Shown piece after piece: positions 1-7,629 of a DNA stretch of 64,000 nucleotides (positions are counted from its first letter, which is position 1; each line of letters starts with the position of its first letter). The stretch spans positions 1,054,001-1,118,000 of the forward strand of contig CAXXKC010000003.1 in assembly GCA_963674835.2 (NCBI GenBank). Direction: 5' to 3'. The position numbers and the translations under genes were made by a program. The notes under the pieces are model-generated. The model saw nothing but the letters and a program-made list of their open reading frames with translations. It made no database searches and was not told the DNA's origin. The DNA comes from G963674835 sp963674835 (GTDB taxonomy: Bacteria > Planctomycetota > Planctomycetia > Pirellulales > Thermoguttaceae).

Positions 1-788
1 TACGGCTCGTGCATCACGCCCGGAAGTCGCACCCGATCGCGCAGGCCGAGTTGCTGAATCAGTTCGTCCAACTTCAGGCGATCCTCGCCCTCGCCCAGAA
101 TCACCAGTCCCCAGTCGACGTTCTTGGCCGCCACCGCCGCAAACGCGCGGATCAGCACATCGAACCCTTTCAAGTCCGTCAGCCGGCCGATCGCCAGCAC
201 GATGTGCGGCCAATCCTGTCGCAGCGGATGCCCCGACTGCTGCTGCAACTCCGAGAGCGAAATCGGATTATGAACAACCGTGCGGCGGCTCTCCGGTAAC
301 CACTCGAACCATGTATCCACCGCATTACTCACACTCACCACTTTCGCCGCCCAGGGATACGTCCACCGCCGCAGCCACTCCCATTGCCGCGGCAGCGGAA
401 AACAGCCCGCCTCGATGTGCTCCGTCACGATTACCGGCACGCCCAACCCCTTCGCGGCCAGCAACGCCACCACGTTGGTCTCGCTCATGAAAGAGACGAT
501 CACATCAGGGTGATCCTGCCGGATGACCTCTCGCAATGCCTTCACTCGCTGGAAGTTGCCCGATAGCTTCTGAACAACCGTCGACCGATCGCGCCCCAGG
601 TTCAACGCCCTCCGGTAAACCTGGTCCGGCAGTTCGTAGAAATCCCGGTCCCGCCCGTAGATCGTCGCCACGCCCACCCAATACCCCCGGGCGAGCAGAC
701 CCTGGGCCATCAGCACCGCCACTCGCTCGGCGCCCCCGCCCGAAAGCGACGAGATCACCAGCAGAATCCTACGCCCCGAGTTTGGCAT
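1..788 (-). CDS. Glycosyltransferase family 4, C-terminus cut by window edge
   Basis: The minus strand is open from an ATG at 788 to the window start (262 codons visible), so the C-terminus is missing. The product starts MPNSGRRILLVISSLSGGG, the usual GT-B opening with a glycine-rich loop, followed by AERVAVLMAQGL. Later blocks fit GT4 enzymes: IVSFMSETNVVALLAAK, VTEHIEAG, a conserved VSNAV, and the linker-proximal AIGRLTDLKGFDVLIRAF, then VILGEGEDR near the edge. Such enzymes transfer a sugar from a nucleotide-sugar to a glycan or lipid in the cytoplasm. The gene overlaps the end of the methyltransferase by 20 bp, so the two are probably co-translated and serve one surface-polysaccharide pathway. 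Acceptor and donor cannot be told. Family call is firm; the precise reaction is not. Confidence 0.88.
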   Translation of the reverse strand, partial: MPNSGRRILLVISSLSGGGAERVAVLMAQGLLARGYWVGVATIYGRDRDFYELPDQVYRRALNLGRDRSTVVQKLSGNFQRVKALREVIRQDHPDVIVSFMSETNVVALLAAKGLGVPVIVTEHIEAGCFPLPRQWEWLRRWTYPWAAKVVSVSNAVDTWFEWLPESRRTVVHNPISLSELQQQSGHPLRQDWPHIVLAIGRLTDLKGFDVLIRAFAAVAAKNVDWGLVILGEGEDRLKLDELIQQLGLRDRVRLPGVMHEP

Positions 789-1455
789 GATAACACAGCA
801 CCCAACCGTCCTTATCGCCTCGCATCAGCGGCCGAAGCGGAAACACCAATAGACTCAGCAACAGTCGCTTCCAGTTGTACGCCCACACGACCGGAAGGTT
901 GCCGGCCGCCACGATCTGCTCGCACACAAAACCGTTCTCCCGCAGCATCCCCCGCATCTCCGTGACCGTGATCGCGTGAATGTGCCCCGGGGCCGTCCAA
1001 CTCTCCGGGCTGAATCCCCACAGATCGCCCGTCAAAAAGAACCACACCCGGCTCCACCACGAACCCACGTTCGGCGTGCTCACCAACAGATGCGTCTGTT
1101 CGCTCGCCAGTCGTCGGCATGCCGCCAGAAGCGCCCACGGACTGCGCAAATGCTCCATCACCTCCACCGCCAGAATCAAATCCACACTCCCCGAGAATCG
1201 ATCCACCAGCCCGTCCACTACGGCCGCGTCGTTCAAGTCGGCTGCGATGAACTCCGGTCCCCGCGCCTGGTACTCCCCTGCGGCCAAATCGACTCCGATC
1301 ACCTCGTAGCCCAGGTCGAACAGCCGCTGCGACAGCGCCCCCGCGCCGCACCCAAGATCCAACACGCGCGGCCGCCTTCCGCCCGACTCGCCCACAGGCA
1401 CCCATTGCCCGATCATCGCCTCCAACTGCTCGTGGAGGTGCGTGTCGGTCTTCAT
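769..1455 (-). CDS. Class I SAM-dependent methyltransferase
   Basis: Product of 228 residues with the SAM-binding signature VLDLGCGAGALSQRL near the N-terminus, an acidic ribose-binding strand (VIGVDLAAGEY), an adenine-loop segment (EFIAADLND), and motif IV-like ILAVEVMEHLRSPW. The C-terminal half (WSRVWFFLTGDLWGFSPESW) resembles methyltransferases found in polysaccharide and lipid clusters. The chosen ATG at 1455 has a GAGGGG ribosome site; an in-frame ATG at 1542 would add 29 residues of less conserved sequence. The stop overlaps the start of the downstream glycosyltransferase, suggesting a two-gene operon for glycan assembly and methylation. Substrate unknown. Confidence 0.88.
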   Translation of the reverse strand: MKTDTHLHEQLEAMIGQWVPVGESGGRRPRVLDLGCGAGALSQRLFDLGYEVIGVDLAAGEYQARGPEFIAADLNDAAVVDGLVDRFSGSVDLILAVEVMEHLRSPWALLAACRRLASEQTHLLVSTPNVGSWWSRVWFFLTGDLWGFSPESWTAPGHIHAITVTEMRGMLRENGFVCEQIVAAGNLPVVWAYNWKRLLLSLLVFPLRPLMRGDKDGWVLCYHAKLGA

Positions 1456-1834
1456 CCGCAGCCCCTCGTATGACTGTGGCTGCTTCCGATCGCAACCAAA
1501 CCAAGGTGCCGGACTCGGGCCAAAACTTCCGCGTCGCGCCATCTCACACCCAACCCAGTCTCGAGCTTCTCAAAACGCACCCCGATCCTACTACATTCCC
1601 TCCCTACTGCCAATGCTCCTCCCCGCATCCCGCATCGCGTGCGGTAGCCGATTCCCGGCGCGGTGGGCAGCCGCCAACATGTAGGGTGGGCCGAGCGAAG
1701 CGAGTCCCACCAGCGAACTACCACAGTGACAACCTGCACGTCACTGCCAACCAGCACACCGGCACTCCGACGACCGCCACAGCGTCGTCCACAAGACGAA
1801 CCACCCGACGCAACCCGACCTCGCACCCGCGTCC
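1456..1834. other. Intergenic region upstream of methyltransferase
   Basis: About 380 bp without a convincing gene. It holds one copy of the GTAGGGTGGGCC repeat (listed separately). I see no strong promoter. Confidence 0.5.
1681..1711 (+). repeat. GTAGGGTGGGCC hairpin repeat, copy 1
   Basis: A 31-bp element beginning GTAGGGTGGGCCGAGCG and ending GCGAGTCCCACC; the GGTGGG and CCCACC ends can pair. A near-identical copy with two or three changes lies at 18718-18748 on the same strand. Both are outside genes. Confidence 0.7.
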
Positions 1835-3916
1835 CTACGACCAAAGCCCCTTCGTTTGCCGGCGAATATCCTTGCTCGTCACGCCCGCCGACCACTTCGG
1901 CTCCGCCTCGGCCGTCCCGTCATCGTCAAACGCCAAACTTGCGCAACACCGAAATTGTCGCTTCGCCGATTTCGGCAGGAACCGCGTCACCTGGGCGAGC
2001 CCGTGCCGGTCGCTAAAACTGCCCGGGTAGTGGTAGTACCGCAGCGGACAGCACACATACAGGCCGTTCTTCGCGCGCGTCAACGCCACGTAGAACAGCC
2101 GCCGTTCCTCCTCGATCTCCTCCGGCGTCCCCGTCGACATGTCCGACGGAATATTGCCGTCCGCCGCATGAATCACGTACACCACGTCCCACTCCAGGCC
2201 TTTCGCCGAGTGGATCGTGCTCAGCACCAGGTAATCCTCATCCAGCACCGGCGGCCCCGCCAGGTCCTGCGTCGACGCCGGCGGGTCGAGCGTGATCTCC
2301 GCCAGCATCGTCCGCCGATCGGCGTACCGCGTGGCGATCTGCTCCAACTGCTCCAGGTCCCGCGATCGCGGCCGCGCATTGTCGTAGTGCATCTCCAGCA
2401 GCGGATCATAAAACACCCGCGCCCGGTGCACTTGCCCCGCCAAATCCCCCTTCGCCCCCGTCAGCCCTGCCAGTCCCGTCAACAGCTCGATCAGCTTCGG
2501 CCACAGGCTGGCTGCGGCGGCCGGCGGCTTCCACTCCTTCCACACCCCGAAGTCGCCCCCCGCCTCGGCGAGCATGTCCATCAACTGCCGCGCCTTCCGC
2601 GGCCCGACCCCTGGCAGCAGACTCAGAAGCCGCACGCCCGAAATCAGGTCGCGTGGATTCTCCGCCAAGCGCAGCACCGCCATCAGGTCCTTCACGTGCG
2701 CTGTCTCGATAAACTTCAGCCCGCCGTACTTGTGAAACGGGATGTTCCGCCGCGCCAGCTCGGCCTCCAACAGAATGCTGTGATGCGATGCCCGAAACAG
2801 CACCGCCTGACGCCGCAGATCGACCCCCGCCTCGCGATGCTCCAAGATCCTCCGCACCACGAAGTCCGTCTGGTCCTCCTCCGATTCACACGTCACCAAC
2901 AGCGGCAGCTCGCCGGCGGTCCGCTCCGACCACAAGTTCTTCGCATACCGCTGTGCCGACAGCCCGATCACTTCGTTCGTCGCTGCCAGAATCGGCCCCG
3001 TGCTTCGATAGTTCTGCTCCAGCGTGACGATCGTCGTCCCCGGATAATGCTTGGGAAAGTCCAGGATGTTCCGCACCGTCGCCGCGCGAAACGAATAGAT
3101 CGACTGCGCGTCGTCCCCCACGACCGTCAGGCCCCGTCCCTCGGGACACAAACGATAGACGATCTCCGCCTGAAGCGTATTCGTATCCTGGTACTCATCC
3201 ACCAGCACGCAGTCGAACAGCTTCCGCACCGCCTCTCCCGCCTGCGGATCGCCCAGCAACATTTGCCAGTACACCAGCAGATCGTCGTAGTCCAGCGCCG
3301 ACGCGGCCTCTTTCCGATCCACGTACGCATCGAACAATTGCCCCAGCTCGCTCCGCCATTCGTTGCACCATGGGAAATGCGACGTGAGCACATCCGACAG
3401 CTTCTGCTGTGCATTGACCGAGCGGCTGTAGATGTCCATGCAGGTTCCCTTCTTCGGAAACCGCCGGTCGGTCTTCGCCAGGCCCAACTCGGTCCGAACC
3501 ACGTTCAGCAGATCCTCGGAGTCCGACCGGTCGTGGATCGTGAATCCCGGCGCCAGCCCGATCGACTTCCCGAACCGCCGCAGCAGCCGCGTCGCGATCG
3601 CGTGAAAGGTCCCGCCCCAAAGACGGCCCACGCTGCGCTGCATGCCCGGCGCCGTCCCGTGCTCCAACTGCCCAAGCACGCCTTCGGTCCGCCGGACCAT
3701 CTCCGCCGCCGCGCGCCGCGTAAAGGTCAGAAGCAGAATCCGCGCCGGGTCCGTCCCCTGCGCGATCAGCCAGGCAACCCGATGCACCAACGTCGCCGTC
3801 TTGCCCGTGCCCGCCCCCGCCACGATCAGCAACGGCCCCTCGCCATGCTGCACCGCCCGGCGCTGCTCAGGGTTCAACCCCTCCAGAAGCCCATCGATTC
3901 CTGCTCCCCCATCCAT
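1835..3916 (-). CDS. UvrD/Rep-family superfamily 1 DNA helicase
   Basis: Product of about 693 residues, an ATP-driven 3'-5' helicase of the UvrD/PcrA type acting in DNA repair or replication restart. Visible motifs in order: Q-motif region LNPEQRRAVQHGEGPLL, Walker A GAGTGKT (about residues 34-40), motif Ia LLLTFTRRAAAEM, motif II DEYQDTN, motif III GDDAQSIYSFR, motif IV LEQNYRST, motif V STIHSAKGLEWDVVYV and motif VI EERRLFYVALTRAK. The start at 3916 places the Q-motif normally; an upstream in-frame ATG (3994) adds 26 weakly ordered residues. The C-terminal tail after motif VI is only about 75 residues, so the PcrA/UvrD Tudor-like tail seems reduced. It stands alone with its promoter in a repeat-bearing gap. 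Confidence 0.94.
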   Translation of the reverse strand: MDGGAGIDGLLEGLNPEQRRAVQHGEGPLLIVAGAGTGKTATLVHRVAWLIAQGTDPARILLLTFTRRAAAEMVRRTEGVLGQLEHGTAPGMQRSVGRLWGGTFHAIATRLLRRFGKSIGLAPGFTIHDRSDSEDLLNVVRTELGLAKTDRRFPKKGTCMDIYSRSVNAQQKLSDVLTSHFPWCNEWRSELGQLFDAYVDRKEAASALDYDDLLVYWQMLLGDPQAGEAVRKLFDCVLVDEYQDTNTLQAEIVYRLCPEGRGLTVVGDDAQSIYSFRAATVRNILDFPKHYPGTTIVTLEQNYRSTGPILAATNEVIGLSAQRYAKNLWSERTAGELPLLVTCESEEDQTDFVVRRILEHREAGVDLRRQAVLFRASHHSILLEAELARRNIPFHKYGGLKFIETAHVKDLMAVLRLAENPRDLISGVRLLSLLPGVGPRKARQLMDMLAEAGGDFGVWKEWKPPAAAASLWPKLIELLTGLAGLTGAKGDLAGQVHRARVFYDPLLEMHYDNARPRSRDLEQLEQIATRYADRRTMLAEITLDPPASTQDLAGPPVLDEDYLVLSTIHSAKGLEWDVVYVIHAADGNIPSDMSTGTPEEIEEERRLFYVALTRAKNGLYVCCPLRYYHYPGSFSDRHGLAQVTRFLPKSAKRQFRCCASLAFDDDGTAEAEPKWSAGVTSKDIRRQTKGLWS

Positions 3917-4098
3917 CACCACCCCCAAACCGCCTCCTCCGCTCTCCGCTCTCCGCTTTCCTCGCGACCTCTGAAGTGTAACAGCGTCCGCCACAACCCA
4001 TCAACACCGTCACCTCCCCGAATAGGGGCCGCCGCGAATTGACCCCACCCCACAGCCATGCCATACTAACAGTCAGCCGCCAACCAAACTCGCCTGGT

Positions 4099-4120
4099 GC
4101 ACAGCCGCCCTCGGCTGCGA
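4099..4120 (+). repeat. Degenerate CACAGCCG hairpin repeat
   Basis: A decayed copy of the 20-bp hairpin family: GCACAGCCGCCCTCGGCTGC. Two positions in the right arm differ from the consensus. Confidence 0.65.
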
Positions 4121-4200
4121 AAACCCAGAGGCCCTCGCCTGCGCAACAACTTCGCACAATCGAGCCCGCCTCTGCCGCCCCCGGCTATGAACACCAACCC

Positions 4201-4229
4201 GTAGCACAGCCGCCCCCGGCTGTGAAAAC
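4201..4229 (+). repeat. CACAGCCG hairpin repeat with GTAG leader
   Basis: A GTAG leader is followed by the perfect hairpin CACAGCCGCCCCCGGCTGTG (8-bp stem, CCCC loop) and then GAAAAC. It lies 55 bp upstream of the epimerase-like gene start, in the gap between divergent genes. Confidence 0.85.
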
Positions 4230-4282
4230 ACTTACCGCCATCGTTCTTCCATCACTGCATAGCTACACTGGAGACTCCTCGC

Positions 4283-5248
4283 ATGACACACGCTTTCACC
4301 CGACGAGCGTTCCTCGGAGGTTCTGCTGCCCTCGGCGCCAGCCTGCTCCTCGGTGGCCGCCTGCAAGGCGCCACCTATCACACCACGCTCAGCAAGGCCC
4401 TCATCGGCAAGCCGACCGAAGACGTCCTCAAGTCCTGGAAGGCCGCCGGCTTCGACGGCATCGAATCCGGCGACCGCGCGGCTTCCCCCGAAGATGCCGC
4501 CGCTGCTCGCAAGATCGCCGACAAGTGCGGCATGCGCATCCACTCCGTTCTCTACGGCTGGGCCAACTTCAATAGCCCCGACAGCGGAAAGGTCGCTGCC
4601 GACATCCAAAGCGTCGAGGCCGCCATCAAGGCCGCTGCCGCCTACGGTGCGACTGCCGTCCTCCTGGTCCCCTGCCGCGTCGGCGGCATGCCTATGCCCG
4701 AGCCCTGGGAGTTCGACATCGACTTCGACCCCAAGACCGGCATGGTCCACAAGGTCGTCGCCGGTGACAATTCCAAGTACGAGAAGTACATCGAAGCCCA
4801 GAACTACGCCACCAAGAGTTCCCGCGAAGCCGTCCAGAAGCTTATCCCCATCGCCGAGAAGGCTGGCGTCGTCATCGCTCTGGAGAACGTCTGGAACAAC
4901 CTCTGGGTCAAGCCGGCGCTGGCCGCCAACTTCATCGGCTCCTTCGACCATCCCTCGGTCAAGGCCTACTTCGACATCGGCAACCACGTCAAGTACGCTC
5001 CGCCCCAAGAGTGGATCCGTGCGCTCGGCAAGCTCATCGTCAAGTGCCACGTCAAGGACTTCCGGCTCAATCCCGACGGCCACGGCGGTCGATTCGTCGA
5101 CATCCGCGACGGAAGCATCGACTGGCCGGCCGTCCGCGGCGAGCTCGACAAGATCGGCTACAGCGACTTCATGACGATCGAAGGCAGCGACAACCTGTCG
5201 CTCGAAGATCGCAGCAAGCGCCTCGATCTCATCATCGCCGGCAAGTAA
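4283..5248 (+). CDS. Tat-exported sugar phosphate isomerase/epimerase-like protein (TIM barrel)
   Basis: Product of 321 residues. It begins with a twin-arginine signal (TRRAFLGGSAALGASLLLGG), so it is probably folded before export to the periplasm. The mature part is an AP-endonuclease-2/xylose-isomerase-like TIM barrel: GIESGDRAASPEDAAA, MRIHSVLYGWANF, VIALENVWNNLWV with the metal-ligand glutamate, YFDIGNHVKYA, KCHVKDF, and a final MTIEGSDN. These residues match the Glu/Asp/His/Glu metal set of the family. The ATG has GGAG 10 bp upstream. It is followed at 38 and 133 bp by two secreted Gfo/Idh/MocA proteins on the same strand, a set that fits extracytoplasmic sugar modification or catabolism. 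Substrate unknown. Confidence 0.92.
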   Translation: MTHAFTRRAFLGGSAALGASLLLGGRLQGATYHTTLSKALIGKPTEDVLKSWKAAGFDGIESGDRAASPEDAAAARKIADKCGMRIHSVLYGWANFNSPDSGKVAADIQSVEAAIKAAAAYGATAVLLVPCRVGGMPMPEPWEFDIDFDPKTGMVHKVVAGDNSKYEKYIEAQNYATKSSREAVQKLIPIAEKAGVVIALENVWNNLWVKPALAANFIGSFDHPSVKAYFDIGNHVKYAPPQEWIRALGKLIVKCHVKDFRLNPDGHGGRFVDIRDGSIDWPAVRGELDKIGYSDFMTIEGSDNLSLEDRSKRLDLIIAGK

Positions 5249-5285
5249 ACAGATCCCACCTGACTGACCCACCAAGGAAACTCGT

Positions 5286-6293
5286 ATGTACTCGCGATTC
5301 CACATTCTTTGTCTGGCCGCTGCGGTCGTCGTCGCCATGCACACCGGCACCGCCTCGGCCCAGAAACCGGCCAAGCTCCCCCTCAAAGCCGGAATCATCG
5401 GTTGCGATACCTCGCACGTACCCGCCTTCACCAAGGCATTCAACAACCCCAAGGCCGAAGGGCCCCTGGCCGGCGTCAAGGTCGTCGCTGCATTCCCAGG
5501 CGGAAGCCCCGATCTCCCCGACAGCGCCAACCGCGTCGACAAGTTCACCGAGCAGCTCAAGACCATGGGCATCGAGATATGCCCCTCCATCGACGACCTG
5601 CTCAAGAAAGTCGACGTCGTCCTCCTTGAAAGCGTCGATGGCCGACCCCACCTCGCCCAGGCCAAGCCGGTCATCGCCGCCGGCAAACCGATGTTCATCG
5701 ACAAGCCGATGGCCGCCTCACTCGCCGACGGCATGGAGATCTTCCGCCTGGCCAAGGAGAAAGGCGTCCCCGTCTTCTCCTGCTCGTCGCTCCGCTTCGG
5801 CGCCGACACGCAAGCCATCCGCAACGGCAAGTCGCCCATTGGCAAGGTCAAGAGCTGCGTAGCCACCAGCCCCATGCACGTCGAGCCGCACCACCCCGAC
5901 CTCTTCTGGTACGCCATCCACGGCGTCGAAACCCTCTTCACCATCATGGGTCCCGGCTGTAAGGAAGTCCGCCGCATCGGTCCCGAAGAGGTCGAAGGCG
6001 TTTGGGCCGACGGCCGCGTCGGCAAGTTCGTCGCCGGCAAAGGCTACGAGGCCAAGGTCGTCGGAACCAACGGCACCATGGTCGCCGGCAAGTACGATGG
6101 CTACGAGCCCATGCTCGTCGAGATCGCCGTCTTCTTCAAGACCGGCAAACCACCGGTCAGCCCCGAAGAAACCCTCGAAATCCTCGCCTTCATGGAAGCC
6201 GCCGACGCCAGCAAAGCCCTCAACGGCGCCCCCGTCTCCATCGAAAGCGTCATGGAAAAATCCCGCCAGAAAAACGCACAACGGGCCAAGTAG
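5286..6293 (+). CDS. Secreted Gfo/Idh/MocA-family oxidoreductase, paralogue 1
   Basis: Product of 335 residues with a Sec-type signal peptide (hydrophobic LCLAAAVVVAM, cleavage near TASA-Q). The Rossmann part opens KAGIIGCDTSHVPAF, where the canonical dinucleotide loop GxGxxG is not present; IDDLLKKVDVVLLESVDG and the family turn FIDKPMAASL (DKP in place of EKP) follow. The C-terminal alpha/beta part contains EPHHPDLFWYAIHGVETLFTIMG, matching the usual catalytic-domain H-x-x-D/H region. RBS AAGGAAA precedes the ATG. The next gene is a close paralogue, suggesting duplication. Because of the altered loop and the export signal, NAD(P) use in the ordinary way is doubtful. Role is likely periplasmic sugar chemistry; substrate unknown. 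Confidence 0.9.
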   Translation: MYSRFHILCLAAAVVVAMHTGTASAQKPAKLPLKAGIIGCDTSHVPAFTKAFNNPKAEGPLAGVKVVAAFPGGSPDLPDSANRVDKFTEQLKTMGIEICPSIDDLLKKVDVVLLESVDGRPHLAQAKPVIAAGKPMFIDKPMAASLADGMEIFRLAKEKGVPVFSCSSLRFGADTQAIRNGKSPIGKVKSCVATSPMHVEPHHPDLFWYAIHGVETLFTIMGPGCKEVRRIGPEEVEGVWADGRVGKFVAGKGYEAKVVGTNGTMVAGKYDGYEPMLVEIAVFFKTGKPPVSPEETLEILAFMEAADASKALNGAPVSIESVMEKSRQKNAQRAK

Positions 6294-6321
6294 CATCTCC
6301 CCCTCGCCCGCCGCCGAATCA

Positions 6322-6353
6322 CGGCTCTTCTCCCGCCCATGGGAGAGGAGCCG
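6322..6353 (+). repeat. Intergenic hairpin between oxidoreductase genes
   Basis: CGGCTCTTCTCCC at 6322-6334 pairs with GGGAGAGGAGCCG at 6341-6353, a 13-bp stem with one G-T wobble and a 6-base loop. It resembles the wider CCCCTCTCC/GGAGAGGGG family seen at 20239 and 50554. No T-run follows, so it is not a classical terminator. Confidence 0.7.
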
Positions 6354-6426
6354 CACGGCGAGGGCCGCCAGAGTCACCCAACACGCAGCACAACCCCCCA
6401 ATAACCCCATCTCCCAGGACATCACC

Positions 6427-7407
6427 ATGCGATCCCTCACCGCCATCCTGGTCGTCACTCTGCTGGTCCTCAGTTGGTGGCCCGCCTTGGCCGCCGAACC
6501 GATCAAGGTGGGCATCATCGGCATGGACGCCCACGCGCTGCCCTGGACTCAAATCATCAACAATCCCAACGCGCCCCCCGAGATCGCCGCCATGCGCATC
6601 GTCGCCGGCTTTCCCGGTGGCAGTACCGACATCCCCACCAGCCAGCAAATCCTCGCCGGCAGTGTCGAGCCCTGCCGCAAACTCGGCGTCGAAATCGTCG
6701 ACTCCATCGACCAGCTCCTCGCCAAGGTCGACGCCGTCATGATCCTCAGCATCGACGGCCGCACTCACCTCCCGTACGCCAAAAAGGTCTTCGCCAGCGG
6801 CAAGCCGGTCTTCATCGACAAACCGCTGGCCGCCTCTCTGGCCGACGCCGAGGAAATCTACCGCCTCGCCAAACAGCACAGCGTCCCCTGCTTCTCCAGC
6901 TCGGCCCTCCGCTTCGCACCCGGAACCCAGGCGGTCCTCACCGATCCCAAGGTCGGCCCCATCCTCGGCTGCAACGCCTTCAGTCCCTGTTCCCTCGAAC
7001 CGCACCATCCCGACCTCTCCTGGTACGGCATCCACGGCGTCGAGATCCTCTGCACCATCATGGGCCAGGGCTGCCAATCGGTCAGCCGCACCAAGACCGA
7101 CGATGCCGATGTCGTCGTCGGCGTCTGGAAGGACGGCCGCATCGGCACCTTCCGCGGCACCCGCAAAGGACCACACACCTACGGCGCCAAGGTCTTCGGC
7201 ACCAAGTCCGTCGTCGACGCCGGCAAGTTCGAAGGCTACGAACCGCTCATCGCCCAAATCGCCGAGTTCTTCAAGACCGGCAAACCACCCGTCAGCCCCG
7301 AGCAGACCCTCGAAATCATCGCCTTCATCCAGGCTGCCGACGCCAGCCAACACCACGGCGGCTGCCCCGTCACTCTACAAAGCGTCTTCGACGCCGCCCA
7401 CCAGTAA
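6427..7407 (+). CDS. Secreted Gfo/Idh/MocA-family oxidoreductase, paralogue 2
   Basis: Product of 326 residues beginning MRSLTAILVVTLLVLSWWP with cleavage near ALAA-E. The ATG at 6427 (AGGA upstream) is chosen over longer in-frame extensions because it begins the signal peptide. The nucleotide-binding loop is again non-canonical (VGIIGMDAHALPWTQIINN). The order of features matches paralogue 1: DQLLAKVDAVMILSIDG, FIDKPLAASLADAEEIYRLAK, and EPHHPDLSWYGIHGVEILCTIMG. It is the third gene of the plus-strand run and probably shares its transcript, although a 13-bp hairpin sits in the 133-bp gap. Substrate unknown; an epimerase or dehydratase-type activity on a sugar or cyclitol is a guess. Confidence 0.9.
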   Translation: MRSLTAILVVTLLVLSWWPALAAEPIKVGIIGMDAHALPWTQIINNPNAPPEIAAMRIVAGFPGGSTDIPTSQQILAGSVEPCRKLGVEIVDSIDQLLAKVDAVMILSIDGRTHLPYAKKVFASGKPVFIDKPLAASLADAEEIYRLAKQHSVPCFSSSALRFAPGTQAVLTDPKVGPILGCNAFSPCSLEPHHPDLSWYGIHGVEILCTIMGQGCQSVSRTKTDDADVVVGVWKDGRIGTFRGTRKGPHTYGAKVFGTKSVVDAGKFEGYEPLIAQIAEFFKTGKPPVSPEQTLEIIAFIQAADASQHHGGCPVTLQSVFDAAHQ

Positions 7408-7428
7408 CAAACCGCCCCCCACCCACCA

Positions 7429-7456
7429 TGTAGCACAGCCGCCCCCGGCTGTGCCC
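7429..7456 (+). repeat. CACAGCCG hairpin repeat
   Basis: TGTAG leader, perfect 20-bp hairpin, then CCCC. Lies between the convergent oxidoreductase and alpha-CTD/sigma-like genes. Confidence 0.85.
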
Positions 7457-7629
7457 CAACTCACTCCCCTCTCTTGCTCGCGGGAAAGCGACTGGGCGTA
7501 AGGGCGGCCTCCTCATCAAACGAAGCGCACAAACAACGGCACGCTCAGCGCAGCCGCCCGCAACACACCACTCGCCGTACGGCTTCAGAATCGCGCAACC
7601 CGCCCAAAGAACCCCCGGGGTCATGCGCG

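Noticed and set aside
1456..1895. Minus-strand frame overlapping the methyltransferase start
   Set aside because: Low-complexity Gly/Arg/Val composition and conflict with real genes; reads as antisense of coding DNA.
6322..6353. Intergenic hairpin as an intrinsic terminator between oxidoreductase genes
   Set aside because: Lacks a T-tract; matches the interspersed hairpin families instead.
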